Assembly: GCA_028821515.1 (NCBI GenBank)
Contig: JAPPGA010000004.1
Span: 33,215 to 97,214, forward strand
Direction of reading: 5' to 3'
Length of the DNA stretch: 64,000 nucleotides
Source: Gammaproteobacteria bacterium
GTDB lineage: Bacteria; Pseudomonadota; Gammaproteobacteria; Pseudomonadales; Azotimanducaceae
In this document: piece by piece, positions 35,491 through 44,715 of the stretch
Layout of the letters: the number at the start of each line of letters is the position of its first letter
Position numbering within the stretch: the first letter of the stretch is position 1
Notes under the pieces: model-generated
What the model was told of the DNA's origin: nothing
Database searches by the model: none
The model's input: only the letters and a program-made list of their open reading frames with translations
Made by a program: the position numbers and the translations under genes

Positions 35491-36663
35491 GTGACTGATC
35501 TTTCGGGACTTGACCGCCTCGATGAGCCCTCGGGAGAGGGGCGGCCGATCCTGAAACGGGCCTGGGTGTGGGTCCTCGTCGCGGTGCTCCTGGCCGCGGG
35601 CGGCTGGTATTTCCTGTTCGCCGACCTGGGCGACGCGTCCGAAAACGAGGCGCCCCGCCGCTCGGCGACCATCGGCTACCGCAGCCTCGGCGATGTCGTC
35701 ACGGCATCGGGCACCCTGAAGCCGAGCCGGCTGGTGGAGGTCGGGGCCCAGGTCTCCGGGCAGCTTCAGAAGCTGCACGTGAAGATCGGCTACATCGTCG
35801 CAAAAGGCGACCTGCTCGCCGAGATCGACGCGACCATCCAGCGCAACCAGGTGGAGGCGAGCCGGGCCTCGCTTCGGGCGCAGGAAACCCAACTCGATGT
35901 GCAACGTTCGTCGCTCAGCGTCGCCGAAGCGGAATCGGGGCGCCAGGAGCGCCTCATGGCGGAGAAGGCGACAACGGAGGTCGAGTACGAGCGGGCGCAG
36001 GACGCGCTGGTCCGCGCGCGGGGCGCCATGGTACAGCTCGAATCGCAGATCGCGTCCCAGCGCGCGCGGCTGACGATTGACGAGGCGGCCCTCGGCTACA
36101 GCACCATCTACGCGCCATCGGACGGCACGGTCCTCCAGATGCTAGCCGCCGAAGGGCAGACGCTCACCGCGACGTACGTGACACCGGTGATCCTGCACCT
36201 GGCCGACCTGTCGACATTGACGGTGGAAGCGAAAGTCGCTGAGGCCAACATCGGCAAGCTCGAGCCGGGCATGGGCGTGCACTTCACGACGCTCGGCAGC
36301 CGGGGCCGGCGCTGGCACGGCACGCTCGACCAGATCCTGCCGCGCGCCCAGACGGACGGCAATGTCGTGACCTATACCGCCCTGTTCGATGTCGACAACG
36401 CCGACGGCGTGCTTCGCGCAGACATGACCGTGCAGGTGTTCTTCGAACTGACCGCGCCGCGCGAGATCCTCGCCGTACCCCTGGAGATGTTGACGGACTT
36501 CGGCGAGCGCGATCCAGAAACGGGTACGCCAGCGCAGGTCCGCGTCCAGTTTCCGGACGGCAGCATCGAGGTCCGCGAGATCACCATCGGCGAGACCAGC
36601 CATACGTATGCCGAAGTGCTCTCCGGCCTGGCCGAAGGCGACCGCGTGGTAGCGCCGGAGTAG
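35491..36663 (+). CDS. MacA-like periplasmic adaptor (membrane fusion protein)
   Basis: The 390-residue product starts at GTG 35491 behind GGGAG. A membrane anchor (about 24-43, AWVWVLVAVLLAAGGWYFLF) is followed by the barrel-sandwich strand ASGTLKPSRLVEVGAQVSGQ, a coiled-coil hairpin (about 115-195), the second lipoyl half IYAPSDGTVLQMLAAEGQTL and beta-barrel/MP domains (FTTLGSRGRRWHGTLDQILP). It links MacB to the outer-membrane channel. The 119-bp gap before it (35372-35490) could hold an internal promoter. It is the only adaptor for four MacB-like genes here. Confidence 0.92.
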   Translation: MTDLSGLDRLDEPSGEGRPILKRAWVWVLVAVLLAAGGWYFLFADLGDASENEAPRRSATIGYRSLGDVVTASGTLKPSRLVEVGAQVSGQLQKLHVKIGYIVAKGDLLAEIDATIQRNQVEASRASLRAQETQLDVQRSSLSVAEAESGRQERLMAEKATTEVEYERAQDALVRARGAMVQLESQIASQRARLTIDEAALGYSTIYAPSDGTVLQMLAAEGQTLTATYVTPVILHLADLSTLTVEAKVAEANIGKLEPGMGVHFTTLGSRGRRWHGTLDQILPRAQTDGNVVTYTALFDVDNADGVLRADMTVQVFFELTAPREILAVPLEMLTDFGERDPETGTPAQVRVQFPDGSIEVREITIGETSHTYAEVLSGLAEGDRVVAPE

Positions 36664-36670
36664 GGCGGAC

Positions 36671-38047
36671 GTGCCGGTCTTCCGGATGAGCGGGCGAACC
36701 GCGCCCGTATTGCTCGTCGCCTTGCTCGCGGGATGTGCAAGCACGCCGCTGCCGGAACTCCCGGCGGACGATGTGCCGGACGGGTGGCACGGAGCCACCC
36801 GCGACGAGGCGTGGCCCGCCCGGGACTGGTGGCCCGCGTTCGACAGCGGCGAACTGCTAGACCTGATCGAACGCGTCCGGGCGAACAATCTCGAACTTGC
36901 CAACACCGAACGCATCCTGCGCACGGCGGAACTCGCGCTCATCGACGCGGGTCTCGACCGGTTTCCCTCGCTGACCATCGACGCGGGGGCGAGGCAGAGC
37001 TACGCGGGGACCCGACCGCGAGACGGGGACTACACGGACGGCGGAAGCGACGCTGTCGACCTGACGGTCGGGGTCGACTACTCGGATGTGCTTGCGAGGC
37101 GACCTCGCTTCGCTGCGGCGACGGCCCGCTACGAGTCGAGCCTGGCGCGGGCAGCGGATGCGCGGCTGCGCATCGTGGCGGCGGCGGCCGCCGGCTACTT
37201 CCGCATCCTCCTGCTCCGGGACCGGATTGCGGCCGGACAGCAGAACCTTGCCCACGCCGAAGCGATCGAGCGCATCGTGCGGGCGCGGGTCGACGCCGGT
37301 ACTGCACTAGCCAGCGAGGGCCTGCGCCAGCGTATCGTGGTGCGCCGCCAGGCGAACGCGCTCCGTACGCTGGAACTCGACGTCCTGCGAGCCAGGGCAT
37401 CGCTCGCCCTGATGGTCGGCGAGTCGGTCTGGGACTTCGATGTCGAGGGGCAGACGCTGGCCGATCTCGCCGTGCCGGCGGTGGCGCCGGGTTTGCCGTC
37501 GGACCTGTTGCTCCGCCGGGCGGACATCGTGCAGGCGGAAGCGGCGCTGCGCGAAGCGCGGGCGGACGTGGACCTCGCGCGGCTTAAGTTCCTGCCGCGC
37601 ATCTCGCTCACCGGCGGCGGCGGACTGGCATCCACCGAAACGGCGGCAACGGTCGGAGCGACGGCCAGCCTCGCGCTGCAGATCTTCGACCTCGGGCGCC
37701 GCGGCCGCGGCCTCGAAGCGTCGAGACTGCGCCTCGAGTCGATGCTGGACGACTACCGGCGCACTGTCATCGGCGCGTTTAACGATGTCGAAGTGGCCCT
37801 GGCTGACATCGACCTGCTCGGTTCGCTAGGCGAAGTGCTTGCGGAGGACGTGGTGCTCGCCGAGGAGTCGCTGCGCATCGTCGAAGCACGCTACCGCGAG
37901 GGCGTGCAGGAGTTCGAGGCGCTGCTCGGCGCCCAGGACACGCTCTACGGCGCGCGCAACGCGCTGCTCGACAACAAGCTCGCCACGCTGCTCGCGGTGA
38001 TAGACATCTACACTGCGCTCGGCGGCGGCTGGCGCCGGGCGGACTGA
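36671..38047 (+). CDS. TolC/NodT-family outer-membrane efflux lipoprotein
   Basis: The 458-residue product (GTG 36671) has a lipobox (LLVALLAGC, cysteine about residue 22). Two outer-membrane-factor repeats follow, with the typical WWPAFDSGELLDLIERVRAN, DVLARRPRFAAATARY and PSDLLLRRADIVQAEAALRE, which is the NodT hallmark, and a long helical C-terminus (EALLGAQDTLYGARNALL). Such proteins form the trimeric exit duct of tripartite pumps. It lies 7 bp after the macA-like gene. Confidence 0.92.
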   Translation: MPVFRMSGRTAPVLLVALLAGCASTPLPELPADDVPDGWHGATRDEAWPARDWWPAFDSGELLDLIERVRANNLELANTERILRTAELALIDAGLDRFPSLTIDAGARQSYAGTRPRDGDYTDGGSDAVDLTVGVDYSDVLARRPRFAAATARYESSLARAADARLRIVAAAAAGYFRILLLRDRIAAGQQNLAHAEAIERIVRARVDAGTALASEGLRQRIVVRRQANALRTLELDVLRARASLALMVGESVWDFDVEGQTLADLAVPAVAPGLPSDLLLRRADIVQAEAALREARADVDLARLKFLPRISLTGGGGLASTETAATVGATASLALQIFDLGRRGRGLEASRLRLESMLDDYRRTVIGAFNDVEVALADIDLLGSLGEVLAEDVVLAEESLRIVEARYREGVQEFEALLGAQDTLYGARNALLDNKLATLLAVIDIYTALGGGWRRAD

Positions 38048-38058
38048 GGAACGAGGCC

Positions 38059-40056
38059 GTGGGACAACCGGAAAAGGAGCAGGCGGCGCCCCTGATCGAA
38101 CTCGCCGGCGTCAGCCGGGTGTTCGAACATGAAGGCGGCGAGCGCGTACAGGCCCTGGGCGACGTAACGCTCCGGATCGATGCCGGCGAGTTCGTCTGCG
38201 TCACCGGTCCCTCCGGCTCGGGCAAGACGACGATGATGCACATCATCGGGGGCCTCGACCGCGCGACATCGGGCGAATATCGCGTCTCGGGGACCGACAT
38301 CTCGGAACTTGACGATGACGGCCTCGCCGCCCTGCGGCGCGAGTCGTTCGGTTTTGTGTTCCAGTCCTACAACCTGCTGGAAGCGCTGACGGCGCTGGAC
38401 AACGTCGAACTCCCAGCGACGTACGTGGCCGGCGGATCGAACCGCCGCAAGAGGGCCGGACAGCTTCTGCGGTCGTTCGGCCTGGAAGAGCGGTCCGGCT
38501 ACAGGCCCGCCGAGCTATCAGGCGGCGAACAGCAGCGCGTTGCCATCGCGCGGGCCTTGATGAACGGCGCCGAGGTGATCCTCGCCGACGAACCCACCGG
38601 CGCGCTCGACACCGACCATGGCGCCGAGGTGCTGGCGCTACTCGAACAGTTGGCCGATCGGGGCCGCACGGTGATCATCGTGTCGCACGACCGTGCGGTG
38701 GCGAACCGCGCCCGCCGTCGCATCGAGCTGCGGGACGGGCACGTCGTCGGGGACTCCGGATCCCGACAGGCGACGCCGGCAGATCGGCCATCCAGGCCGC
38801 CCGCGCGTGCGAGTATGCCCTGGCTGTCGGCAGTGCGCGGTGGACTGGCTTCGTTGCGAAGCGGTCGCCTGCGGGCTGGGCTGAGCATCCTCAGTATCGC
38901 TCTCGGAATCTGGCTGGCCGGGGCCGTGCTCAGCCTGGTCGAGGGCGGGCGAAAGGACGTGCTGGAAGCAGTGGAGCGCCTGGGAGCGAACCGGCTGAGC
39001 GTCGGCGGCATCTCGATCGTGGGCAACCAGGTGCAGTTTCTTCCGAGGACCCCGGCTGACGCGCAAGCAATCGCCGAGGAGATTCCCAATGTCGACAAGG
39101 TAATTGTCGGGATGCGGCAATCGCTCGCCCTGCAGTTCGAAGGCGAGCACATGGAACAGGTAGATGTTGTCGCGACGGTACTCACCGAGCCGATGACGTC
39201 GTTTGATCGAATGCACTGGCCCCTTTCGAGCGGCACCTATCTCGATCAACGGGATCAGGATAGTGGTGTCCAGGTTGCCGTCATCGGACCCACCGTCCGG
39301 GAGGCGCTGTTTGCGGATGGGGTTGATCCGGTGGGCCAGCACCTTCACGTCGGCGGCGTAGTCTTCGAGGTCAAGGGGGTATTGGGGCCCTATCCCCGGG
39401 GCGACGGGGAGATCAGGTTCGTCTCAGTCACGGATGAGGGTCTCAAGTATTTCGGCACGGTTGTCCACGTCCCATTCACGGCCGGCCGCGACGTGCTGTT
39501 CGGCACCGACGACCTCAATACACTCGACATGCTGGTAAGGGACGTATCCCTCATCGAAGAGACGGCGTCCCAGGTCAAGGACCTGATGTTCCGGCGCCAC
39601 GGTGTCGAGGGTTACGCGGTCGAAAGCCATGCCCTGCAGCTTGAAGCGTACAGCCGGCTTTCCGCCGTGCAGACGACGATCATCGGTGCGCTCAGCGCAG
39701 TCGCGCTGCTCGTCGGCGGACTCGGCGTCATGTCGGTCACGCTGACATCGGTGAGCCACCGCCGACGGGAGATCGGTATCCGCAGGGCGATGGGCGCCCG
39801 GCGCCGTGACATCCTGTGGCAGTTCCTCATCGAGAACAGCGTGCTCACAGCACTGGGAGGCGCGTGCGGCGTCCTGTTGGTATTCGCCGGGGGACCCTTG
39901 TTGTCCGACCTCGCATCCGCGTCGGTCGCGTACGCGCCCTGGTTCGTACCCGCGGCGCTGGTGTGCGCGGTGGCCACGGGAATGATCTTCGCGCTCGTGC
40001 CGGCACAACGGGGCGCGCGCCTCGACCCGGTCGAGGCGCTGTCGGCGGACGGGTAG
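38059..40056 (+). CDS. MacB-family ABC transporter, copy 2
   Basis: The 665-residue product (GTG 38059) has the ATPase with Walker A TGPSGSGKTT, LSGGEQQRVAIARALMN and VILADEPTGALD. Next are a first helix near 280-300, a MacB periplasmic core domain (with SSGTYLDQRDQDSGVQVAVIG, ALFADGVDPVGQHLHVGG and VKGVLGPYP) and the FtsX-like C-terminus (RRREIGIRRAMGARRRDILW, then VPAQRGARLDPVEALSADG). It follows the tolC-like gene by 11 bp. Its periplasmic sequence is clearly different from copies 1, 3 and 4, whereas the ATPase parts are close, suggesting divergence in substrate or partner contact. Confidence 0.92.
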   Translation: MGQPEKEQAAPLIELAGVSRVFEHEGGERVQALGDVTLRIDAGEFVCVTGPSGSGKTTMMHIIGGLDRATSGEYRVSGTDISELDDDGLAALRRESFGFVFQSYNLLEALTALDNVELPATYVAGGSNRRKRAGQLLRSFGLEERSGYRPAELSGGEQQRVAIARALMNGAEVILADEPTGALDTDHGAEVLALLEQLADRGRTVIIVSHDRAVANRARRRIELRDGHVVGDSGSRQATPADRPSRPPARASMPWLSAVRGGLASLRSGRLRAGLSILSIALGIWLAGAVLSLVEGGRKDVLEAVERLGANRLSVGGISIVGNQVQFLPRTPADAQAIAEEIPNVDKVIVGMRQSLALQFEGEHMEQVDVVATVLTEPMTSFDRMHWPLSSGTYLDQRDQDSGVQVAVIGPTVREALFADGVDPVGQHLHVGGVVFEVKGVLGPYPRGDGEIRFVSVTDEGLKYFGTVVHVPFTAGRDVLFGTDDLNTLDMLVRDVSLIEETASQVKDLMFRRHGVEGYAVESHALQLEAYSRLSAVQTTIIGALSAVALLVGGLGVMSVTLTSVSHRRREIGIRRAMGARRRDILWQFLIENSVLTALGGACGVLLVFAGGPLLSDLASASVAYAPWFVPAALVCAVATGMIFALVPAQRGARLDPVEALSADG

Positions 40057-40078
40057 GCGGGCCGCAACCCTCGAGTCC

Positions 40079-42088
40079 ATGGCTGCTACCGAAACGCCCC
40101 TGATCGAACTCGTCGACGTAGGGCGCGTCTACCGTCGCGCGGGCGCTGGCCGGCGTGGAGTCGCGACCCGGGCGCTGTCAGACGTGACGCTGCGGATCGA
40201 TCCGGGCGAATTCGTCGCCGTGATGGGTCCCTCCGGCTCCGGCAAGTCCACGCTCATGAACATCCTCGGCTGCCTCGACCGGCCGACGCAGGGGGTCTAC
40301 CGGTTCCAGGGCCGGGATGTCGGGCAGTTGAGCGCGGACGAGCGGGCGGCGCTCAGGCGGGAGTCGTTTGGGTTCGTGTTCCAGTCCTACAACCTGCTTG
40401 GCTCCGCGACAGCCCGGGAGAACGTCGAGATGCCGGCGGCATACGCCCATCTGGGGCGCGCGCTTCGCGCGGAGCGGGCGGAGGGGTTGCTCAGGGCGTT
40501 CGCCTTGGGAAATCGTCTTGGCCATCGGCCACGTGCCCTTTCCGGCGGCGAGCAGCAGCGCGTTGCCATCGCCCGCGCGCTGATGAACGGCGGGCGCGTG
40601 ATTCTTGCCGATGAACCGACGGGCGCGCTCGACACGAAGAACGGCGAGGACGTGCTAGCCGTGCTGGCAGACCTGTCGGCGCGCGGCCACACGGTCATCG
40701 TCATCACCCACGATCCGGAGGTGGCCGCCTGGTCGGAGCGCCGCATCGAGTTGCTCGACGGCCGTGTCGTTGCTGATCGTCGCACCGAAGGCGTAACGCG
40801 TCCGGCCAGAGGTGACACTGTCGTCGGACCGAATCCGTCGCCCCGCTCGGAGCCCAGCGGCCGAAGGACCGGAATCGACTTTCAACGCGCCGCCGAGTCG
40901 CTTCGGGGAACGCTCGCGTCGTTGCGCGCCAACCTGCTGCGCGGCAGCCGCCTGCGCACGGCGTTGACCGTGCTCAGCGTAACGGTGGGCGTGTGGTCGG
41001 TGGTCGCCATGTTGAGCGTGGTGCAAGGCGGCTATCGTGAAAGCGTGGAGACCGTCTCCCGGATCGGCGCCGACCGGATATTCGTTCGATCCGGCGTCGC
41101 ATACGGGGACCGAAAGTCGACGCCCGTGCGGCTTACGCTGGCCGATGCCGAGGCGATCCGGCGCGAAGTGGACAACGTCCGGGCGGTGCTACCGCACGTC
41201 AGTGGCCAGCTCACCCTGCGCCAAGGGGACCGTTCGGTCGAAACCACGGTGCAGGCCGCCGTACCGGAGATGCTCGTCACCGATCGGCTCAGGCTCGCGC
41301 GCGGCGTGTTCTTTTCCGAGCGTGACAGTGCGGACCATGAACCCGTGGTGGTGATCGGCGCGGGGATAAGCGACGAGCTGTTCCCGGTGAGCGCGGCGGT
41401 GGGCCGGCACGTGCTGGTCGGGGGCGCGCCTTTCGTGGTCAAGGGGGTGCTGGCCCGATATCGCCGGTCCGGCAGCGTGGTCGAGGACTATCGCGACAAA
41501 CAGGTGCTGGTCCCGCTCGGCACTGCCCAGGCGCTGCTTTTCGGCCGGGAGTCCCTCGACAGCATCACGGTCAGCGCAGAGGATCCCAAACGGGTTGGCG
41601 AAACGGCCCGGGCGGTGGACAACCTGCTCGCGCGCCGCCACGGCCACCGCGGCTTCAGCCTGAGTTCGGACATCCCTTCCATGATCGGGTTCTCGACGGT
41701 CGAACGGTTGATGTCCGCCTTGATGGGCGCGGTGGGAGCAATCTCGCTCTTCGTCGGCGGGATGGGTGTGACCTCCGTGATGTTGGTATCGGTTGCGGAG
41801 CGCACGCGCGAGATCGGTATCCGCATGGCCACGGGTGCTCGCCGGCAGGATATCCTGCGCCAGTTCCTGCTGGAGGCGGTGGCGGTCACCGTGGCGGGCG
41901 GCGTGCTGGGGACGATGCTCGGTTTCGCGAGCCGGGTCGTGTTCGACGCCTTCGAGGTGCCCGCGGCGCTCTCGGTATGGTTCGTGTTCGCGGCGCTGGC
42001 ATGCGCCGTGGGGACCGGGCTCGCGGCCGGCATCGTGCCGGCCCGCAGGGCGGCGGCACTCGACCCGGTGGCGGCGTTGTCTCGATAG
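40079..42088 (+). CDS. MacB-family ABC transporter, copy 3
   Basis: The 669-residue product (ATG 40079) carries the ATPase (MGPSGSGKST, LSGGEQQRVAIARALMN, VILADEPTGALD). It has a somewhat longer linker, a first helix near 295-315 (LTVLSVTVGVWSVVAMLSVV), the periplasmic domain (RGVFFSERDSADHEPVVVIG, HVLVGGAPFVVKGVLARY) and C-terminal helices (REIGIRMATGARRQDILRQF, then VPARRAAALDPVAALSR). It is the most divergent of the four copies in the ATPase (FVAVMGPSG, QGVYRFQGRDVGQL) and is closest to the classical MacB/LolD-type consensus. Spacing to copy 2 is 22 bp. Confidence 0.92.
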   Translation: MAATETPLIELVDVGRVYRRAGAGRRGVATRALSDVTLRIDPGEFVAVMGPSGSGKSTLMNILGCLDRPTQGVYRFQGRDVGQLSADERAALRRESFGFVFQSYNLLGSATARENVEMPAAYAHLGRALRAERAEGLLRAFALGNRLGHRPRALSGGEQQRVAIARALMNGGRVILADEPTGALDTKNGEDVLAVLADLSARGHTVIVITHDPEVAAWSERRIELLDGRVVADRRTEGVTRPARGDTVVGPNPSPRSEPSGRRTGIDFQRAAESLRGTLASLRANLLRGSRLRTALTVLSVTVGVWSVVAMLSVVQGGYRESVETVSRIGADRIFVRSGVAYGDRKSTPVRLTLADAEAIRREVDNVRAVLPHVSGQLTLRQGDRSVETTVQAAVPEMLVTDRLRLARGVFFSERDSADHEPVVVIGAGISDELFPVSAAVGRHVLVGGAPFVVKGVLARYRRSGSVVEDYRDKQVLVPLGTAQALLFGRESLDSITVSAEDPKRVGETARAVDNLLARRHGHRGFSLSSDIPSMIGFSTVERLMSALMGAVGAISLFVGGMGVTSVMLVSVAERTREIGIRMATGARRQDILRQFLLEAVAVTVAGGVLGTMLGFASRVVFDAFEVPAALSVWFVFAALACAVGTGLAAGIVPARRAAALDPVAALSR

Positions 42089-42147
42089 CATCGTCGTGTT
42101 GTCGAACGCGCCAGGGAGAACTTGTGGAATCCGGTGAAGGCGGGACG

Positions 42148-44178
42148 ATGTCGCCGCTGATCGAACTGCGCGGCATCGGCCGCGTATTCGAAGACGAGGA
42201 CGGTGTCCGGACGCAGGCTCTTGCCGACGTGACGCTGGCCATAGAGGCCGGAGAGCTTGTTTGCATTACCGGCCCTTCCGGCTCCGGCAAGTCGACACTG
42301 TTGAACATCCTCGGTTGCCTCGATCGACCGACCGCTGGCGAGTATCGCGTCGACGGGCGCGATGTGACGGTTCTCGATGCCGATGAACTCGCCCGGCTGC
42401 GAAGAGACGAGTTCGGCTTCGTCTTCCAGTCCTTCAACCTGCTCGAGTCGGCGACCTGTCAGCAGAACGTCGAACTGCCCGCGCGTTACCTTGGTCTGGG
42501 CGCGGGTCCGGCACGGGACCGCGCGCGGAGGCTGCTGCAGTCGCTGGGTTTGAGCGACCGGCTGGACCACCGGCCAGCGGAGCTGTCCGGAGGCGAACAG
42601 CAGAGGACGGCAATCGCCCGCGCCCTGATGAACGGCGGCCGGGTCATCCTCGCCGACGAACCCACCGGCGCGCTGGACTCCGCCCAGGGCGAGGAGGTGA
42701 TGTCGCTGCTGAGGGGACTGTCGGAGCGGGGCCACACGGTGTTGATCGTTTCCCACGACGCGGCCATCGCAGCCAGCGCGGATCGCCGGATCGCACTGAG
42801 TGACGGTCACGTGGTGGCCGATTCGGGCGCTGCGGCATCCGAATCGCCGCCACATGTTCCGACGCCGGAGAATGGGCGAAGCAGGGTGTTGGGATTGTCC
42901 GCGCTCCTTCGGGACGCGCTGACGTGCCTTGGCGCTAATTCCTTACGCACGGCACTCATGGTGCTCAGCGTGGCGCTCGGCGTCGGATCGGTCGTGGCCC
43001 TGCTAAGTCTCTCGGAGGGGATCGAGTCAAGAACCCTCGAGGCCATCGAGGCGAACCTCATCAAGATCCATTCGCTTGGGTCGTCGAAGGATACTGCCGT
43101 TCAACTTACGCTGGCTGACGCTGACGCGATCAGGTCTGAAATACCGAACGTCATGACGACGCATCTCAGGATGAAAGGTCCGCTTTCCATACGGTGGGGA
43201 ACCGTAGCCGAGGAGACTGAGGTTCATGCCGGGACCGGGATGCGGCCAACCGCGATTGATCGCCGGCCATGGCCGTTGGCCCGCGGCGCCTTCCTTACGG
43301 TGGAAGACAGCGAACGCCGTGAGCAGGTCGTGGTTCTGGGACCTGCAATAGCGGAGGCACTCTTCGGGGGCGCGTCCGATCCCATCGGCGAGCATGTCCA
43401 GATTGACGGAATTCCGTTCCTAGTCAAGGGCGTGCTCGAACAATCCCCGCCCCCGCCGAATATGGATCTGCCGGAGGAGTTATTGGGACCCATATTGGCG
43501 ATGTTTGGCGATGTCGCCTATGTGCCTTTCCACACTGCCCGCGAACTGCTCGTGCCCGCCGACGTCGCACCGGAGCTCACTATCATTGATGGTGTCAGGT
43601 TGGTTTCCACGCCGTTCGGCGCACTCACCATAGAAGCGCGAGTGGCCGATCCGAACGCGGTGGAGGCAACCGCCTCGGCGATACGGGACCTGCTGATCCG
43701 GACGCACGGTCGCGAGGGATTCAGCATGGAGATCGATGTCGAACGGGCGGACACTTTCGACAGGTTGTTTGGCCTGCATCCCGTCCTCCAGGGCGGCATT
43801 GCCGCTGTCGCGCTGCTGGTTGCCATCGTCGGCGTGACGGCGACCACGCTGGTGGCGGTGGGCGCGCGGCGCCGGGAAATCGGCATCCGGATGGCCATTG
43901 GTGCGCGGCGGCGGGATATCGCCTCGCAGTTCCTCGTGGAAGCGGCAATCGCGGCGTTCGTTGGCGGGGCAATCGGTCTTCTGCTCGGGTACTGGGCAGG
44001 TGTCGGGGTTGCTGCGGTGGCAACGCCGTCCGGGTCTCTCCAGGTCCCGGTTGCCTTCGCTTCGTGGTTCGTGCCGGCGGCGCTGTGTGGCGGTGTGGCA
44101 ACAGGCTTGGTTGCGGGCATCATGCCTGCACGCCGGGCGGCGCGGCTCGACCCGGTGGAGGCGCTGGCCGCGGAGTAA
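42148..44178 (+). CDS. MacB-family ABC transporter, copy 4
   Basis: ATG 42148 with GAAGGCGGG upstream gives 676 residues; longer in-frame starts lie within copy 3 and are rejected. The ATPase has TGPSGSGKST, LSGGEQQRTAIARALMN and VILADEPTGALD. The periplasmic domain contains ARGAFLTVEDSERREQVVVLG, GEHVQIDGIPFLVKGVLEQS and YVPFHTARELLV, and the C-terminus REIGIRMAIGARRRDIASQF and MPARRAARLDPVEALAAE. A decayed duplicate of this very gene follows 61 bp downstream. Confidence 0.92.
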   Translation: MSPLIELRGIGRVFEDEDGVRTQALADVTLAIEAGELVCITGPSGSGKSTLLNILGCLDRPTAGEYRVDGRDVTVLDADELARLRRDEFGFVFQSFNLLESATCQQNVELPARYLGLGAGPARDRARRLLQSLGLSDRLDHRPAELSGGEQQRTAIARALMNGGRVILADEPTGALDSAQGEEVMSLLRGLSERGHTVLIVSHDAAIAASADRRIALSDGHVVADSGAAASESPPHVPTPENGRSRVLGLSALLRDALTCLGANSLRTALMVLSVALGVGSVVALLSLSEGIESRTLEAIEANLIKIHSLGSSKDTAVQLTLADADAIRSEIPNVMTTHLRMKGPLSIRWGTVAEETEVHAGTGMRPTAIDRRPWPLARGAFLTVEDSERREQVVVLGPAIAEALFGGASDPIGEHVQIDGIPFLVKGVLEQSPPPPNMDLPEELLGPILAMFGDVAYVPFHTARELLVPADVAPELTIIDGVRLVSTPFGALTIEARVADPNAVEATASAIRDLLIRTHGREGFSMEIDVERADTFDRLFGLHPVLQGGIAAVALLVAIVGVTATTLVAVGARRREIGIRMAIGARRRDIASQFLVEAAIAAFVGGAIGLLLGYWAGVGVAAVATPSGSLQVPVAFASWFVPAALCGGVATGLVAGIMPARRAARLDPVEALAAE

Positions 44179-44239
44179 CCTGGATGGCGTTGCCAACGCT
44201 CCCGAACATGATCCAGCTACGAACACGGACTGGCCGGCC

Positions 44240-44712
44240 GTGTCACCACTGATCGAACTGCGCGGTGGGCTGACGCCGACGAGATCCGATCCCAGATCCC
44301 GAACGTGACGATGACGCACCTCTGGACGAAAGGTTGGCTTGCCGTACGGCGGGGAACCGTAGCCGACGAGACTGAGGTTCGCGCTGAGACCAGAATGCGG
44401 CCCACTGTGATCGATCGCCAGCCATGGCCCATTGGTGCGCGCCGCCGCGACATTGCCTCCCAATTCCTTGTCGAATCAGCCATCGTAGCGTTCATTGGCG
44501 GGGCAGCCGGCGTTCTGCTCGGATACTGGGCCGCGACTGGTATCGCTGCGGTGGCAACGCCGGTCGGGTTCCCGCAGTTACCGGTCGCCTTCGCCTCGTG
44601 GTTCGTGCCGGTTGCCCTCGGTGGCGGCGCCGTGACGGGACTGGTTGCGGCTATCGTGCCCGCCCGCCGGGCTGCGCAACTCGATCCGGTGGCCGCGCTT
44701 GCGGCGGAGTAG
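44240..44712 (+). pseudogene. Internally deleted, frameshifted duplicate of macB copy 4
   Basis: From GTG 44240 the sequence matches the start of copy 4 (SPLIELRG). It then jumps to the periplasmic-domain part (ADADEIRSQIPNV.MTHL, EETEV-like, RPTVIDRQPWP) and jumps again to the last membrane region (IGARRRDIASQFLVESAIVA, then PARRAAQLDPVAALAAE). The first junction shifts the frame and leads to an early TGA. The second junction falls at ATGGCC, a hexamer present at both ancestral points in copy 4, which suggests a short-homology deletion. The remaining open stretch from 44305 lacks an ATPase and could at most give a small membrane peptide. Confidence 0.85.
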
Positions 44713-44715
44713 CGG

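Noticed and set aside
35491..38047. Adaptor and duct as part of an RND pump
   Set aside because: No RND transporter gene is present; the adaptor has MacA-type features and is flanked by MacB genes on both sides.
44305..44712. Free-standing small FtsX-like permease gene
   Set aside because: Its sequence is a patchwork of copy 4 of macB with two internal deletions and a frameshift near the old start, so it is better described as a pseudogene.
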